The notes: generated from the letters alone by a model not told the origin. Positions 16,542 through 25,833 are shown, counted from the stretch's first letter. The stretch: 64,000 nucleotides of DNA from Herpetosiphon sp042688385 (GCF_042688385.1 NZ_JBHUPY010000006.1:248001-312000); one strand, 5' to 3'. A program made the numbers and translations.

Positions 16542-16718
16542 TTTTTTTATTGACATAAAATATTGGTTGGCACTGAAATGTTGCCAAATTTTTGTTAGCT
16601 AATATTCTGCTATACAAAATAAAAAGGATAGCTCCCAATGCTATTTGGCGTAAAAATGTGTTACCCTAAAGCGGAGCCGAAGCCTAGCCCAAGGCTTTGG
16701 ATAGTGTGAGATGCTCGT

Positions 16719-17693
16719 ATGAAAAACCCGTACACGATTTCACGAACCGATCTTCAGATGTCGCCAATTGGCTATGGTTGTATGACGATTGGGGGTAATT
16801 GGAGCAACGAGCCATGGACCAGTAGCGAATATGAAACTGGGCGCAAAGCCCTTGCTGCCGCCCTGGAGCAGGATATTACGCTGTTTGATCATGCTGATAT
16901 TTACACGCGCGGCAAATCTGAACGAATTTTTGGTGAGCTTTTGGCTGAGCAACCAAGCCTGCGCGATCAGATCGTTTTGCAATCGAAGTGTGGTATTCGC
17001 TTTGCTGATGAGCCTGCTGGCTCGCCACAGCGCTACGATTTCAGCTACGAACATATTATTGCCTCGGTTGAAGGCAGCCTTAAACGGCTCAACACCGATC
17101 ATCTTGATCTGTTGTTGTTACACCGCCCTGATATGCTGGTCGAGCCAGAGGAAATTGCGCGGGCGTTTGATCAATTGCAACAAAGCGGCAAGGTGCGCTA
17201 TTTTGGGGTCAGCAACCATTCGCCAGCCCAAATTGAGCTAACCCAAGCGGCGCTTGACCAGCCGTTGGTGGTTAATCAAGTGCAATTGAGCTTATTACAC
17301 CATCAATTAATTAGCGAAGGCATTGATACCAATCGCAGCAATTTGGCGTTCAATGCAGCTTTTGGCTTGCTCGATTATTGTCGTTTGCACAAGATTCAAA
17401 TTCAAGCTTGGGGGCCATTGTCTGGTGGCCAGTTGGTTAATTTCAAAGATGATGCTCCAGCCAATGTTAAGGTCACGGCGGTCTTGGTCAATCAATTAGC
17501 TGAACAGTATGGCGTAAGCTCTGAGGCAATTCAATTGGCATGGTTGTTGCGTCACCCAGCCCAGATTTTGCCGATCATTGGCACCACCAACCCTGGCCGA
17601 ATTGCCGCCACCAAAGAAGCGTTGCAGATCGAACTCAATCGCGAAGAATGGTATCATCTGCTGGCAGCAGCCCGCACCGTAAACGTGCCTTAG
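16719..17693 (+). CDS. Aldo/keto reductase (YdhF-like)
   Basis: A 324-residue NADPH-dependent oxidoreductase with an (alpha/beta)8 barrel. The catalytic tetrad is visible: Asp and Tyr in FDHADIYTRGKSE, Lys in VLQSKCGIRF, and His in LLLLHRPD. The cofactor loop at the C-terminus, LPIIGTTNPGRI, fits the family. Closest known relatives act on small carbonyls of unknown identity. It is monocistronic: 177 bases separate it from the GNAT gene, and a hairpin follows. The start ATG has only a weak GAG upstream. Confidence 0.88.
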   Translation: MKNPYTISRTDLQMSPIGYGCMTIGGNWSNEPWTSSEYETGRKALAAALEQDITLFDHADIYTRGKSERIFGELLAEQPSLRDQIVLQSKCGIRFADEPAGSPQRYDFSYEHIIASVEGSLKRLNTDHLDLLLLHRPDMLVEPEEIARAFDQLQQSGKVRYFGVSNHSPAQIELTQAALDQPLVVNQVQLSLLHHQLISEGIDTNRSNLAFNAAFGLLDYCRLHKIQIQAWGPLSGGQLVNFKDDAPANVKVTAVLVNQLAEQYGVSSEAIQLAWLLRHPAQILPIIGTTNPGRIAATKEALQIELNREEWYHLLAAARTVNVP

Positions 17694-17703
17694 TAGATTA
17701 AAC

Positions 17704-17728
17704 GAGCGCTGTGGTAACCACAGCGCTC
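17704..17728. terminator. Hairpin between convergent genes
   Basis: GAGCGCTGTGG (17704-17714) and CCACAGCGCTC (17718-17728) form a perfect 11-bp stem with a 3-base loop, overlapping the stop codon of the minus-strand gene. There is no strong T tract on either side. Confidence 0.6.
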
Positions 17729-18173
17729 ATTCCAAGGCATAAAATCGATCGATCAAGCTTTGATCAAAGACCATATCATGGGTAATGAGCATGGGAATGC
17801 CCACGCTGCCAGTAAAGACAATCATTGGGCCGCACCATGCGGCGATTTGATGCACAATCCATAAGACGAGTTCATAATTCCCTTTGTGAAAATGAATATC
17901 GAGTGGTTCGTGCTCGTCGCCCTTGAAGTCACTAAACCAGATTGGCGTATACTGATAGGCTTCGCGACCTTGAATATACAAATCGCAAACCTTATCATTA
18001 ATCATTTCGCTGACTGTATATTCAGGAAAACGCTGGAAGAAGGCTCGCATTTCGGCTACGCTGGGATAGCGACTATCAGCGTGTAATGTTGGTAGCGTAA
18101 TCCCATATTCTGCCAACCCCTGAGCCATCTCAGGATCACGAGTAACTGGAATCATGCCGATTGAATCACCCAT
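17727..18173 (-). CDS. Hypothetical cytoplasmic protein (148 residues)
   Basis: An acidic soluble protein with no motif I recognise. It is rich in aromatic and His residues (PLDIHFHKGNYELVLWIVHQI). GGAG sits 6 bases before the ATG. Single genes of this size and character in such genomes are often orphan immunity or SMI1-like proteins, but nothing in the sequence proves it. It lies between an aldo/keto reductase and a membrane glycosyltransferase without sharing a transcript. Confidence 0.6.
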   Translation of the reverse strand: MGDSIGMIPVTRDPEMAQGLAEYGITLPTLHADSRYPSVAEMRAFFQRFPEYTVSEMINDKVCDLYIQGREAYQYTPIWFSDFKGDEHEPLDIHFHKGNYELVLWIVHQIAAWCGPMIVFTGSVGIPMLITHDMVFDQSLIDRFYALE

Positions 18174-18277
18174 TAGATCTCCGTATTAAGTAGCTTTTGC
18201 TGCGCTGCGAATGCTGCAACAAGTGGCGCAGCACTTCAGCCAAGCAAATATCCTTGAAGTATTGAGGAACGCAACCG

Positions 18278-19219
18278 ATGAGCCAACAACCAACCATCAA
18301 TTGGCGAAGAATTGCATGGATTAGTTCGATTGTGATGGTGCTCTTTTATATTGGAATCTCATTTGTGCTGCCATATGGCAGTGATTTATATAATCATTAT
18401 ATTCCATTTGCCAAAGGTTGCCTTGATTGTGGCTATGTTCCTTATTATGCGCGTTGGTTCTTGGCTCCATTAGCGCTTCTCCCACATAATTCAATTGAAT
18501 GGCCACTTTGGAACATTGTGCTGTTTGCAATTCTATTTTGGCTGATTTATACGCTGGATGTTAATCCATTAATCGTAGCCTCGTTTGCAGTTATTGGTCA
18601 ATTTTGGTTAGGTCAAGTTGATATTTATTTATGCATTGGGATTTATTTAATTCTCAAGCACGAAAATCCATTGATTAATGGAATTGGCTTATGTTTTTTG
18701 GCAATTAAGCCGCAAATTATGGCTTTAGCAATGCTCTATTTGCTCATTGGTCAACCATTGCCTGTTTTAGCCAGAATGTTGGTCGCGCCGATCATTCTGG
18801 CCTTGCTCAGTTTTGCGGTGTTTGGCATCGATTGGCCAGTGCGTTGGCTGACCAATACTGAATCGTTGCCAGTGCATATGTGGCGCTATTCGGCCTTGGA
18901 TACTTGGCGTTTTGGTTTGCCCTTTATTTGGATTCCCCTGCTCTTCAAACAGCGTGATTTGCGAATTGTGCTGAGTATTGCGGTGATGGCCCTCGCCTCG
19001 CCATTTTTCGGTATTTACACCTACATGGTTTTGGTCTTGTTCTACCCCAAATGGTGGACGATTCCGTTATCGTATGTGTGGGTTTTGTTTATTCCCTTGG
19101 CTGGTTCAACTGCCATGCGCTTTGCTTGGATTCTGCCGTTGGCGATTATTATTCATATTTGCTATACGAATTGGCCACAAAGTTGGTGGGCACAACGTCA
19201 ACAACGCTTGGCAAACTAA
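18278..19219 (+). CDS. GT87-like (DUF2029) integral membrane protein
   Basis: A 313-residue protein with about eight to ten hydrophobic helices. The first periplasmic loop (LPYGSDLYNHYIPFAKG) includes an acidic residue where GT-C polyprenol-dependent glycosyltransferases place their catalytic Asp. The segment CFLAIKPQIMAL resembles the conserved KPQ element of DUF2029 mannosyltransferases. It would transfer a sugar from a polyprenyl-phosphate donor on the outer face. GAGGA precedes the ATG. It is followed by the long repeat region and has no partner genes. Confidence 0.65.
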   Translation: MSQQPTINWRRIAWISSIVMVLFYIGISFVLPYGSDLYNHYIPFAKGCLDCGYVPYYARWFLAPLALLPHNSIEWPLWNIVLFAILFWLIYTLDVNPLIVASFAVIGQFWLGQVDIYLCIGIYLILKHENPLINGIGLCFLAIKPQIMALAMLYLLIGQPLPVLARMLVAPIILALLSFAVFGIDWPVRWLTNTESLPVHMWRYSALDTWRFGLPFIWIPLLFKQRDLRIVLSIAVMALASPFFGIYTYMVLVLFYPKWWTIPLSYVWVLFIPLAGSTAMRFAWILPLAIIIHICYTNWPQSWWAQRQQRLAN

Positions 19220-19264
19220 ATTTCGTTTGGCCCAAATAGTTGTACTGATGATTGGCAACCATGT

Positions 19265-19658
19265 TCCCTCGCCTCCCAACCCCCTCCTTACAAGGGTGAT
19301 TAGTCGGTGGTGGAACGTTCCCTCACCCCCCAGCCCCCTCTCCCACTGGACGCGGGCGAGGGGGAGCCGACCATTTTTCGCCAAGGAATTGTGGGAGAAC
19401 CACGGCGTTAAAGCCCCTCGCCCGTTGGACGGGCTAGCTGTAATGGTTCATTAGGTTGGCAACCATGTTTCATTCCCTCACCCCCAAACCAGCTCTTCTA
19501 CTGGATGCGGGCGAGGGGGAGCACCCGTGTTTACCAAGGATTTTTGCACGAACCAGCGCGTTAAAGCCCCTCGCCCGTTGGCCGAGAGAGGGGTTGGGAT
19601 GAGGAGATCTTAGCAACCTACCCTCACCGCCAACCCCCTCACCCACTGGACTCGGGCA
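19265..19658. repeat. Cluster of GC-rich dispersed intergenic repeats
   Basis: Several imperfect copies of one element occur here: CCCTCACC...CCCCCTC followed by CACTGGACGCGGGCGAGGGG at 19320-19367, a variant at 19476-19525, partial copies at 19408-19433 and 19559-19610, and one at 19620-19658. The C-rich and G-rich halves are complementary and fold back. The stretch around 19290-19370 aligns with 32490-32575, including the GTCGG-GGTGGA-CGTTCC lead-in. No gene is seen in this 594-bp spacer. Confidence 0.8.
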
Positions 19659-19711
19659 ATGCAATGAACCAATACAAATAGCCACTCGAATGCTGCTATT
19701 TGAGCACATCC

Positions 19712-19761
19712 AAGCAGGAAACAAGTGCCAGAAAGATACTTGTTTCCTGCTTAGATTTTTT
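19712..19761 (+). terminator. Strong terminator hairpin upstream of the SGNH gene
   Basis: A perfect 15-bp stem (19712-19726 with 19738-19752) with an 11-base loop is followed by a run of six T residues. The nearest upstream plus-strand gene ends about 490 bp away, so this may insulate the SGNH gene or be a relic of a lost gene. Confidence 0.8.
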
Positions 19762-19813
19762 AGATAATGGCTGCAACCGAGTAGCGAATACTGAATGATT
19801 ATGGGGAGGATCG

Positions 19814-20533
19814 ATGCAACGTTGGCTTGCGCAAGTTTTGATCTTAATTGCGGTTGTGGCGGTTGGTGTTGGAGCCTTGATTTGGATTAATAACGAGCAG
19901 AATTGCCAAAAAGTCAGCCTGCTTTTTATTGGCAATAGCCATACCTATGGCCATGACATGCCTAATTTGTTGGCGGAATTGGCTGCTGCTGGCGAGCCGC
20001 GCTATTGCCTTGAAATTAAAACCGTAGTTGAAGGCGGCGCAAGTTTGGCTAAGCATTGGAATGATGGAGCAGCCTTGCAAGCCTTGCAAAGCCAAACATG
20101 GCAGTATGTTGTGTTGCAAGAGCGCAGCCTTGGGCCAATTGAAGATCCGCAGGGGTTTCAACAGGCAACAAGCCGTTGGCTGCAAGCGATTCACCAGCAA
20201 GGGGCAACCCCAGTGCTCTTTGTGACGTGGGCGCGCGAGTATGCGCCAGAGCAACAATCACAGCTTAATGCGGCCTATGCCCAAGCTGCTGGGCAACAGG
20301 CAATTCTGGTTAAGGTTGGCGCTGCTTGGCAATACGTGCGCCAACATGAGCGCTCAATCGCCCTCTACGAGCCAGATCAAAACCACGCAACATTAAACGG
20401 TGCCTATTTAACTGCCTGCGTTTTTTATACCACCCTCTTGCGGCCACCAAGCCAAAGTTTGCCGAATTTAACTGATTTGCCCGATGCCCAAGCCCAATAC
20501 TTGCAGCAAGTTGCGTGGCAAATAGCTCAATAA
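19814..20533 (+). CDS. Membrane-anchored or secreted SGNH/GDSL-like hydrolase
   Basis: A 239-residue protein with one N-terminal hydrophobic helix (LILIAVVAVGVGALIWI), so it is anchored or exported. The catalytic Ser lies in LLFIGNSHTYGHDMP (block I, with GNS replacing GDS), and the Asp-His pair in EPDQNHATLNGAY (block V). The substrate is probably an ester on a carbohydrate or lipid. GGAGG precedes the ATG by 4 bases. It is convergent with the GT39 gene. Confidence 0.8.
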   Translation: MQRWLAQVLILIAVVAVGVGALIWINNEQNCQKVSLLFIGNSHTYGHDMPNLLAELAAAGEPRYCLEIKTVVEGGASLAKHWNDGAALQALQSQTWQYVVLQERSLGPIEDPQGFQQATSRWLQAIHQQGATPVLFVTWAREYAPEQQSQLNAAYAQAAGQQAILVKVGAAWQYVRQHERSIALYEPDQNHATLNGAYLTACVFYTTLLRPPSQSLPNLTDLPDAQAQYLQQVAWQIAQ

Positions 20534-20566
20534 ACAGCCAATTCGTAAGCAAGCAGGTGGGAATTG

Positions 20567-21892
20567 TTAGACTTGCTGCTCAGGTGAAGTTTGGCTGTTT
20601 GCTTTAGGGAAAAGAAGGTAAAAGATTCCAGCGCAGGCATTGAAAATAACCAATGGCATCAGTGGAAAATGGTAGCGACTTTCTCCATGAAAGACCATAG
20701 AAATGATCGTAAAGTAGCTAATACTGATCAGACCGATCAATTGAATTGATTGAAGTGCGAATTTTTTTCGGAGCATACTCCACAAAAATCCTGCAAAACC
20801 AAGCAAAATGAGGATATAGTAGGCTTGCGATCCTATTTTGAAATAGTAGAAGAAGCGTTTGGTCGCGTCACCGATATTGAACATCTCACGTTCATTTAAA
20901 CGCCCGCCATCAACATCCATGAGCCACATATCTTTAATTTTATGTGGAATCTGCTTAATACTGGCAAAAGGGTTTTGTTTAATTGCGCTTATTGCCACTT
21001 CCCGCATTGCATTATCAGCAGCAATTTCATCTTGGGCAACTTGTTGGCCATAGCTATTTAATACCTCTGGTGGAGCTAATGGCAAGCCAAATTGGGTTTT
21101 AACCTCTGGGCTATGGCCTAAATATAAATTGAAGCCGCCATTTGAATTAACTAAGATAAAAGTGTCAAAAACAACATAATTTCGATATGTCCAAGGTGCT
21201 ACAACCAAAAATAATCCTGCATAACAGATAAAGCCATATTTAATGATTGAAGTGAAAAAACGTCGTTTTTGCTCTTTATACAGTGGAAAGAAAATACAGA
21301 TTAATAATAATCCTGGGATAAATAAAACCTGTGATTTTACTAATGTTGCAGCGCCAAAAATCATGCCACTTATGATTATATTGGTCACCGTTTGTTTAAA
21401 ACTAATTAATCGATAAATCCCTGCTAGAAAAAGAAAGGTAAAGAGTATTTCTGACATTAACTCAGCACTGTAGGCGATATGATTCGGATACAGTGCCATT
21501 ACCAAAATACTTGCCCTAGCAATACTTTCTTGATTAAATGAGATTTTAGCAATTTTATAGACAAAAAACATACTTAGTAGATACATAATGATATTGGCAA
21601 GCTTAGCTAAAAAGACCGAAGTACCAAAAACCTTAAAGAGTCCCGCTAGAAAAAAAGCATAGCCAACAGGCCAATAAGCAGTTAATTTTCCATCGGTAGC
21701 AACACCATTTCCATTAATAATGCTTAATGCGCGATCATAATACCACTTACTATCAGCAACATCAGGAATCGTTGTAATAAACATAATATAGATAATTCGG
21801 ATAATGAAGGCTAGCATAAAACAGCTGGGGAGAAAGAAGCGATGATTGAGCAAACTCGATAGAAATTTTTGGCTAGAACGTATAAAAACCAT
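20567..21892 (-). CDS. GT39-like membrane glycosyltransferase
   Basis: A 441-residue protein with about eleven transmembrane helices, of the GT-C/ArnT-PMT class. The first periplasmic loop carries the expected Asp in TIPDVADSKWYYDRAL. Conserved features include YWPVGYAFFLAGLF, the ALYPNHIAYSAELMSEILF segment, and APWTYRNYVVF near residue 225. It should transfer a lipid-linked sugar at the outer face of the membrane. The coding sequence is clearly more AT-rich than its neighbours, which suggests acquisition by transfer. AAGGAG lies 12 bases before the ATG, a long spacing. A fragment of this gene is duplicated at 23819-23909. Confidence 0.8.
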   Translation of the reverse strand: MVFIRSSQKFLSSLLNHRFFLPSCFMLAFIIRIIYIMFITTIPDVADSKWYYDRALSIINGNGVATDGKLTAYWPVGYAFFLAGLFKVFGTSVFLAKLANIIMYLLSMFFVYKIAKISFNQESIARASILVMALYPNHIAYSAELMSEILFTFLFLAGIYRLISFKQTVTNIIISGMIFGAATLVKSQVLFIPGLLLICIFFPLYKEQKRRFFTSIIKYGFICYAGLFLVVAPWTYRNYVVFDTFILVNSNGGFNLYLGHSPEVKTQFGLPLAPPEVLNSYGQQVAQDEIAADNAMREVAISAIKQNPFASIKQIPHKIKDMWLMDVDGGRLNEREMFNIGDATKRFFYYFKIGSQAYYILILLGFAGFLWSMLRKKFALQSIQLIGLISISYFTIISMVFHGESRYHFPLMPLVIFNACAGIFYLLFPKANSQTSPEQQV

Positions 21893-22073
21893 ATTGGTAA
21901 ACTTCTCCTTGCTAGACTGTACAATTACAACAACTTATGATAGCATAGAATAGAGTGCATCAAGGCTACTATCGTTTTCGCATATCCAGTTTGTTTTTTA
22001 GGTTTGAAACAAGCTAGGATGTTCAACCAAGGCCTTGTGTACCTCAATCCTCAATTTTTTAGGGAGATTAGCG

Positions 22074-23630
22074 ATGGGAAAACCATACCAGCGTATGATC
22101 ACGTCCTCGATGTTCGGTTTGCTGGCTTTTGGGCTTGTTGGCGGCATACTTGTTAGTCAAGCCACTTCTGCTGCCCAATTACCCGCCCCCGCGGTTGATT
22201 TTGCGTCCCCAGTCCATTACCCAACCTCATTCAATGCCCGTGAAGTCGTTAATGGCGACTTTAATGGCGATGGCTTGCAAGATCTGGCAAGTATTAGTTG
22301 GGCTGGTAGCACAATTAGTGTGAACCTTGGTAATGGCGATGGAACGTTCGATCCAGCTAATAATTATACCACTGGCCTAGGCCAATCATGGGGCATTGAC
22401 ACTGGTGATATTAACAATGACAACAAACTGGATTTGGTCGTTGCAAGTCGGCTCAGTGGTTATCTTACAACCTACCTTGGGGTGGGCGATGGAACATTTC
22501 AATATCATAGCGCCGTAGCTGCTGACGGAAATCCAATGAAAATCCGCTTGGGTGACTTCAATAAAGACGATAACCTTGATATGGCTTTTAGTCTTGAATT
22601 CACGAATAGTATTGCTGTCCGTTTTGGATTGGGCAATGGGAATTTTCAAGCTAGTCAGTTCTATACAGTTGGCTATGGCCCACTAGGCATTACTACTGCT
22701 GATCTTGATCGTGATAGCAACTTGGATTTGATCGTCAGCAATGCCAGTTCTACCACAATTTCAGTGCTGAAAGGTTCGAACACCGGGACATTTGCCGCAG
22801 CAGTTAATTATACGGTTGGCACAACCCCACAAGAAAGTACGGTTGCTGACTTCAATGGCGATACGTTTCCTGATGTTGCAGTTGCCAATTGGGGTTCGAG
22901 TGATGTTAGTATTTTTTGCGGAAGCGCAACTGGTGCCTTAACTCTCAGTTCGACAATCGCTAACGTTAATGCTGGGCATGACATTGCTTCAGCTGATATT
23001 AATGGCGATGGCTTCATCGATATTGCCATGACCAATAGTTTGCCCACTACGTATCTTGCAACCGTGGGTGTATTACTGGGTCAGGGTAACTTGAATTTTG
23101 ACGCACCAGCAACTTTTGCAACGGGTACAAATCCCTCATCGATTGTAATTGGGCATTTCAATAATGATAGTTTGCCTGATTTGGCAACCGCTAACTACCA
23201 TAGCCATGACTTGAGTATTTTGTTGAATGAATCGATTGAGAACAAAATCTTCTTGCCGTTGGTAACTGATAGTCGACCAACCTTCCCGATTGCGATCAAT
23301 CCAATTGCCCAAGCCTTGATTCCAGTAACCCAGCAAGGCCAAATTTATTACACGACGACCTTAAGGATCAATAATCCCTTGCCCGCAACCGGTCGTTTCT
23401 ACCTCTCGTCGCGCCGCGATGCGGTGGCCGCAGTACGGGTTGATGATCGCATAACGGTTTGGGCTAATAATCAGGTCTTGTATGAAAACACCTTGACCAC
23501 GCCGCAAATTGTTGAAGTTTCGCGTAGCGAGTTGCAAACATGGCTCGATCAACCGCTGACGATTACCTTCCGCGATGTGGCTGGCTCGGTCTATGGCAAT
23601 AGCGAAGTCTGGTTAATTTGGCTTCCATAA
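22074..23630 (+). CDS. Secreted seven-bladed FG-GAP/VCBS propeller protein, copy 1
   Basis: A 518-residue exported protein. A signal peptide (MGKPYQRMITSSMFGLLAF, cut near ATSA) leads into seven FG-GAP/VCBS repeats. Each has a calcium-binding DxNxDxxxD-like loop: GDFNGDGLQDLAS, GDINNDNKLDLVV, GDFNKDDNLDMAF, ADLDRDSNLDLIV, ADFNGDTFPDVAV, ADINGDGFIDIAM and GHFNNDSLPDLAT, so one full beta-propeller. A FLPLV motif, common in secreted proteins of this phylum, precedes a C-terminal beta domain of about 125 residues. I start at 22074, 7 bases after GGGAG, not at the upstream in-frame codon at 22035. Calcium-dependent adhesion or carbohydrate binding is likely. It is a recent duplicate of the gene at 23966. 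Confidence 0.82.
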   Translation: MGKPYQRMITSSMFGLLAFGLVGGILVSQATSAAQLPAPAVDFASPVHYPTSFNAREVVNGDFNGDGLQDLASISWAGSTISVNLGNGDGTFDPANNYTTGLGQSWGIDTGDINNDNKLDLVVASRLSGYLTTYLGVGDGTFQYHSAVAADGNPMKIRLGDFNKDDNLDMAFSLEFTNSIAVRFGLGNGNFQASQFYTVGYGPLGITTADLDRDSNLDLIVSNASSTTISVLKGSNTGTFAAAVNYTVGTTPQESTVADFNGDTFPDVAVANWGSSDVSIFCGSATGALTLSSTIANVNAGHDIASADINGDGFIDIAMTNSLPTTYLATVGVLLGQGNLNFDAPATFATGTNPSSIVIGHFNNDSLPDLATANYHSHDLSILLNESIENKIFLPLVTDSRPTFPIAINPIAQALIPVTQQGQIYYTTTLRINNPLPATGRFYLSSRRDAVAAVRVDDRITVWANNQVLYENTLTTPQIVEVSRSELQTWLDQPLTITFRDVAGSVYGNSEVWLIWLP

Positions 23631-23654
23631 ATCATTCATTGCCCTAAAATAAAA

Positions 23655-23683
23655 CAAGGCGCTGATATAAAACCAGCGCCTTG
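23655..23683. terminator. Hairpin, duplicated copy
   Basis: CAAGGCGCTG (23655-23664) pairs with CAGCGCCTTG (23674-23683). The T-rich flank is on the minus strand (TTTTATTTT), so the hairpin originally served the clostripain gene. It was copied here with the 3' end of that gene and may now terminate the FG-GAP transcript. Confidence 0.7.
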
Positions 23684-23695
23684 TGGTTTAAGCAG

Positions 23696-23810
23696 TTATT
23701 CGACGATCAAGGTTTCGTAGGCCGAGTAGACATTGCCATCAAAATCTTCGGCAAAGAACCCAACCAAGTAGTTGCCTGCTGGCGCTGGCTCAAGCTGCCA
23801 GGTAAAGTTA
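23696..23810 (-). pseudogene. 3' fragment of the clostripain-family gene
   Basis: This matches the last 115 bases of the full clostripain gene at 25847 with only two or so differences. It encodes the C-terminal residues FTWQLEPAPAGNYLVGFF onward to ETLIVE and the stop. It lacks a start and the rest of the gene. The match ends at GTAAAGTTA, the duplication junction, where GT39-derived sequence begins. Confidence 0.88.
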
Positions 23811-23818
23811 GCCGACTT

Positions 23819-23909
23819 AAGGTTGCGCAGCCAAAAATCATGCCACTTATGATTATATTGTATTAGTTACTGTTTGTTTAAACCCAATTAAGTAATAAAC
23901 GCCTGCTAG
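23819..23909 (-). pseudogene. Internal fragment of the GT39 gene at the duplication junction
   Basis: About 90 bases match the internal part of the GT39 gene at 21345-21427, best in CCAAAAATCATGCCACTTAT. The match ends at GCTAG, and the sequence resumes as the upstream region of the FG-GAP gene (22013 onward) at the same GCTAG. This pentamer occurs at both donor points, so a deletion through microhomology is the simplest explanation. Confidence 0.82.
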
Positions 23910-23965
23910 GATGTTCAACCAAGGCCTTGTGTACCTCAATCCTAAATTTTTTAGGGAGATTAGTG

Positions 23966-25780
23966 ATGGGAAAACCATTCCAGCGTATGGTCACGTCCTC
24001 AATGTTTGGTTTGCTGGCTTTTGGACTTGGTGGCGGTATGATTGTTAGTCAAGCCACTTCTGCTGTCCAATTACCACCCCCAGCAGTTGATTTTGCTGCT
24101 CCAGTTCATTACCCAACCTCGTTTAACGCTCGTGAAGTTGTTAGTGGTGACTTTAATAGCGATGGGGTGCAAGATCTGGCAAGTATCAGTTGGGCTGGCC
24201 GCACGATTAGTGTGAACCTTGGTAATGGCGATGGAACGTTCGATCCAGCCAATAATTACACAACTGGCCTAGGTCAATCATGGGGCATCGACACCGGTGA
24301 CATCAACAATGACAACAAACTTGATTTGGTCGTTGCAAGTCGCCTCAGCAACGCTTTTATAACCTACCTTGGGGTGGGTGATGGAACGTTTCAATATCAT
24401 AGCGCCGTAGCTGCCGGCGGAAGGCCAATGAAAATTCGCTTGGGCGACTTTAATAAAGATGATAACCTTGATCTTGCGCTAAGTTTTGAGTCAAGCAGTA
24501 GTATTGGAATTCGTTTTGGATTGGGCAATGGAAATTTTCAAGCTAATCAATATTACGCGGTTGGTTTTGGACCACTAGGCATCACTGTTGCTGATCTTGA
24601 TCGTGATAGTAACTTAGATTTGATTGTCAGCAATGTCAATGCTACCACAATTTCAGTGCTGAAAGGCTCGAACAACGGGACATTTGTTACAGCAGTTAAT
24701 TATACCGTTGGCACAACCCCACAAGAAAGTACGGTTGCCGACTTCAATGGCGATACGTTTCCTGATGTTGCAGTTACTAATTGGGGGTCAAGTAGCCTTA
24801 CTATTTTCCGTGGAACTGCAACCGGCGCATTGGTATTGCATGCGACCATTCCTAATGTCTCTGCTGGCCATGATATTGAAGCAGGTGATATTAATGGTGA
24901 TGGCTTCATCGATTTGGCGATTACAAATAGCCAACCAAGCTCGTTTCTTGCAACCGTGAGCGTATTGCTGGGTCAAGGGAACTTGAATTTTGATGCACCA
25001 GCAAGCTTTGCAACAGGCACAAATCCCTCAGCGCTTGTGATTGGGCATTTCAATAACGATAGCTTGCTTGATTTAGCAACATCTAATTATCATAGCCATG
25101 ATATCTCGATTCTTTTGGGTCGCTCGATGGCAACTCCTACACCAACCGATACTGCAACACCAACTGAAACATCAACCAGCACGCCAACCAATACCACAAC
25201 ACCAACGAGTACGCCAACCGCAACACCAACCAATACACCAACCGCAACGCCAACCGAAATGCCAACGAATACACCAACGAATACACCAACCGCAACGCCA
25301 ACCGAAATGCCAACGAACACGCCAACCAATACTGCAACGCCAACCGAAATGCCAACGGTGCAGCCAAGCGTTACGCCAGGTGTTGGCAACTCGCTGACAT
25401 TCTTGCCGTTGGTCACGAATCAGCGCCAGATCTTTCCAATTGTGATCAATCCAATTGCCCAAGCTTTGAATCCGATTACTCAGCAAGGCCAAATTTATTA
25501 CACCACGACCTTAAGGATCAATGGCCCATTGCCAACGACTGGGCGTTTCTATCTCTCGTCGCGCCGCGATGCGGTGGCCGCAGTACGGGTTGATGATCGC
25601 ATGACGGTTTGGGCCAATAATCAAATTTTGTATGAAAAGACTTTGACCACACCGCAAATTGTTGAAGTTTCGCGTAGCGAGTTGCAAACATGGCTCGATC
25701 AACCGCTGACGATTACCTTCCGCGATGTGGCTGGCTCGGTCTATGGCAATAGCGAAGTCTGGTTAATTTGGCTTCCGTAG
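23966..25780 (+). CDS. Secreted seven-bladed FG-GAP/VCBS propeller protein, copy 2 with Thr/Pro linker
   Basis: A 604-residue paralogue of the gene at 22074 with the same signal peptide, seven calcium-loop repeats, FLPLV motif and C-terminal beta domain. It differs mainly by an insertion of about 85 residues of Thr/Pro-rich sequence (TPTPTDTATPTET onward) between the propeller and FLPLV. That insertion is built in part from a 48-base repeat encoding PTATPTEMPTNTPTNT. The start has GGGAG 7 bases upstream. The immediate 5' region is conserved with copy 1 for about 55 bases and then replaced by GT39-derived sequence, so the two copies probably differ in expression. Thr/Pro linkers are often O-glycosylated spacers. 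Confidence 0.82.
   Translation: MGKPFQRMVTSSMFGLLAFGLGGGMIVSQATSAVQLPPPAVDFAAPVHYPTSFNAREVVSGDFNSDGVQDLASISWAGRTISVNLGNGDGTFDPANNYTTGLGQSWGIDTGDINNDNKLDLVVASRLSNAFITYLGVGDGTFQYHSAVAAGGRPMKIRLGDFNKDDNLDLALSFESSSSIGIRFGLGNGNFQANQYYAVGFGPLGITVADLDRDSNLDLIVSNVNATTISVLKGSNNGTFVTAVNYTVGTTPQESTVADFNGDTFPDVAVTNWGSSSLTIFRGTATGALVLHATIPNVSAGHDIEAGDINGDGFIDLAITNSQPSSFLATVSVLLGQGNLNFDAPASFATGTNPSALVIGHFNNDSLLDLATSNYHSHDISILLGRSMATPTPTDTATPTETSTSTPTNTTTPTSTPTATPTNTPTATPTEMPTNTPTNTPTATPTEMPTNTPTNTATPTEMPTVQPSVTPGVGNSLTFLPLVTNQRQIFPIVINPIAQALNPITQQGQIYYTTTLRINGPLPTTGRFYLSSRRDAVAAVRVDDRMTVWANNQILYEKTLTTPQIVEVSRSELQTWLDQPLTITFRDVAGSVYGNSEVWLIWLP
25130..25376 (+). repeat. Thr/Pro-coding minisatellite in the FG-GAP copy 2 gene
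   Basis: A low-complexity stretch of ACN-CCA codons. A 48-base unit encoding PTATPTEMPTNTPTNT is repeated about 2.5 times within it. It is absent from the sister gene, so it arose or was lost after the duplication. Confidence 0.85.
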
Positions 25781-25804
25781 CGTATTCAGCGAGCTAAAAT
25801 AAAA

Positions 25805-25833
25805 CAAGGCGCTGATATAAAACCAGCGCCTTG
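25805..25833. terminator. Hairpin between FG-GAP copy 2 and the clostripain gene
   Basis: CAAGGCGCTG (25805-25814) and CAGCGCCTTG (25824-25833) form a perfect 10-bp stem, T-rich on the minus-strand side. It is the counterpart of the hairpin at 23655. Confidence 0.75.

Noticed and set aside
19265..19658. CRISPR array
   Set aside because: The repeats vary in length and spacing, are self-complementary over long arms, and have no uniform spacers or cas genes.
25090..25416. Antisense Val/Gly-rich frame over the Thr/Pro tract
   Set aside because: It is the mirror of a repetitive linker and has no start signal.
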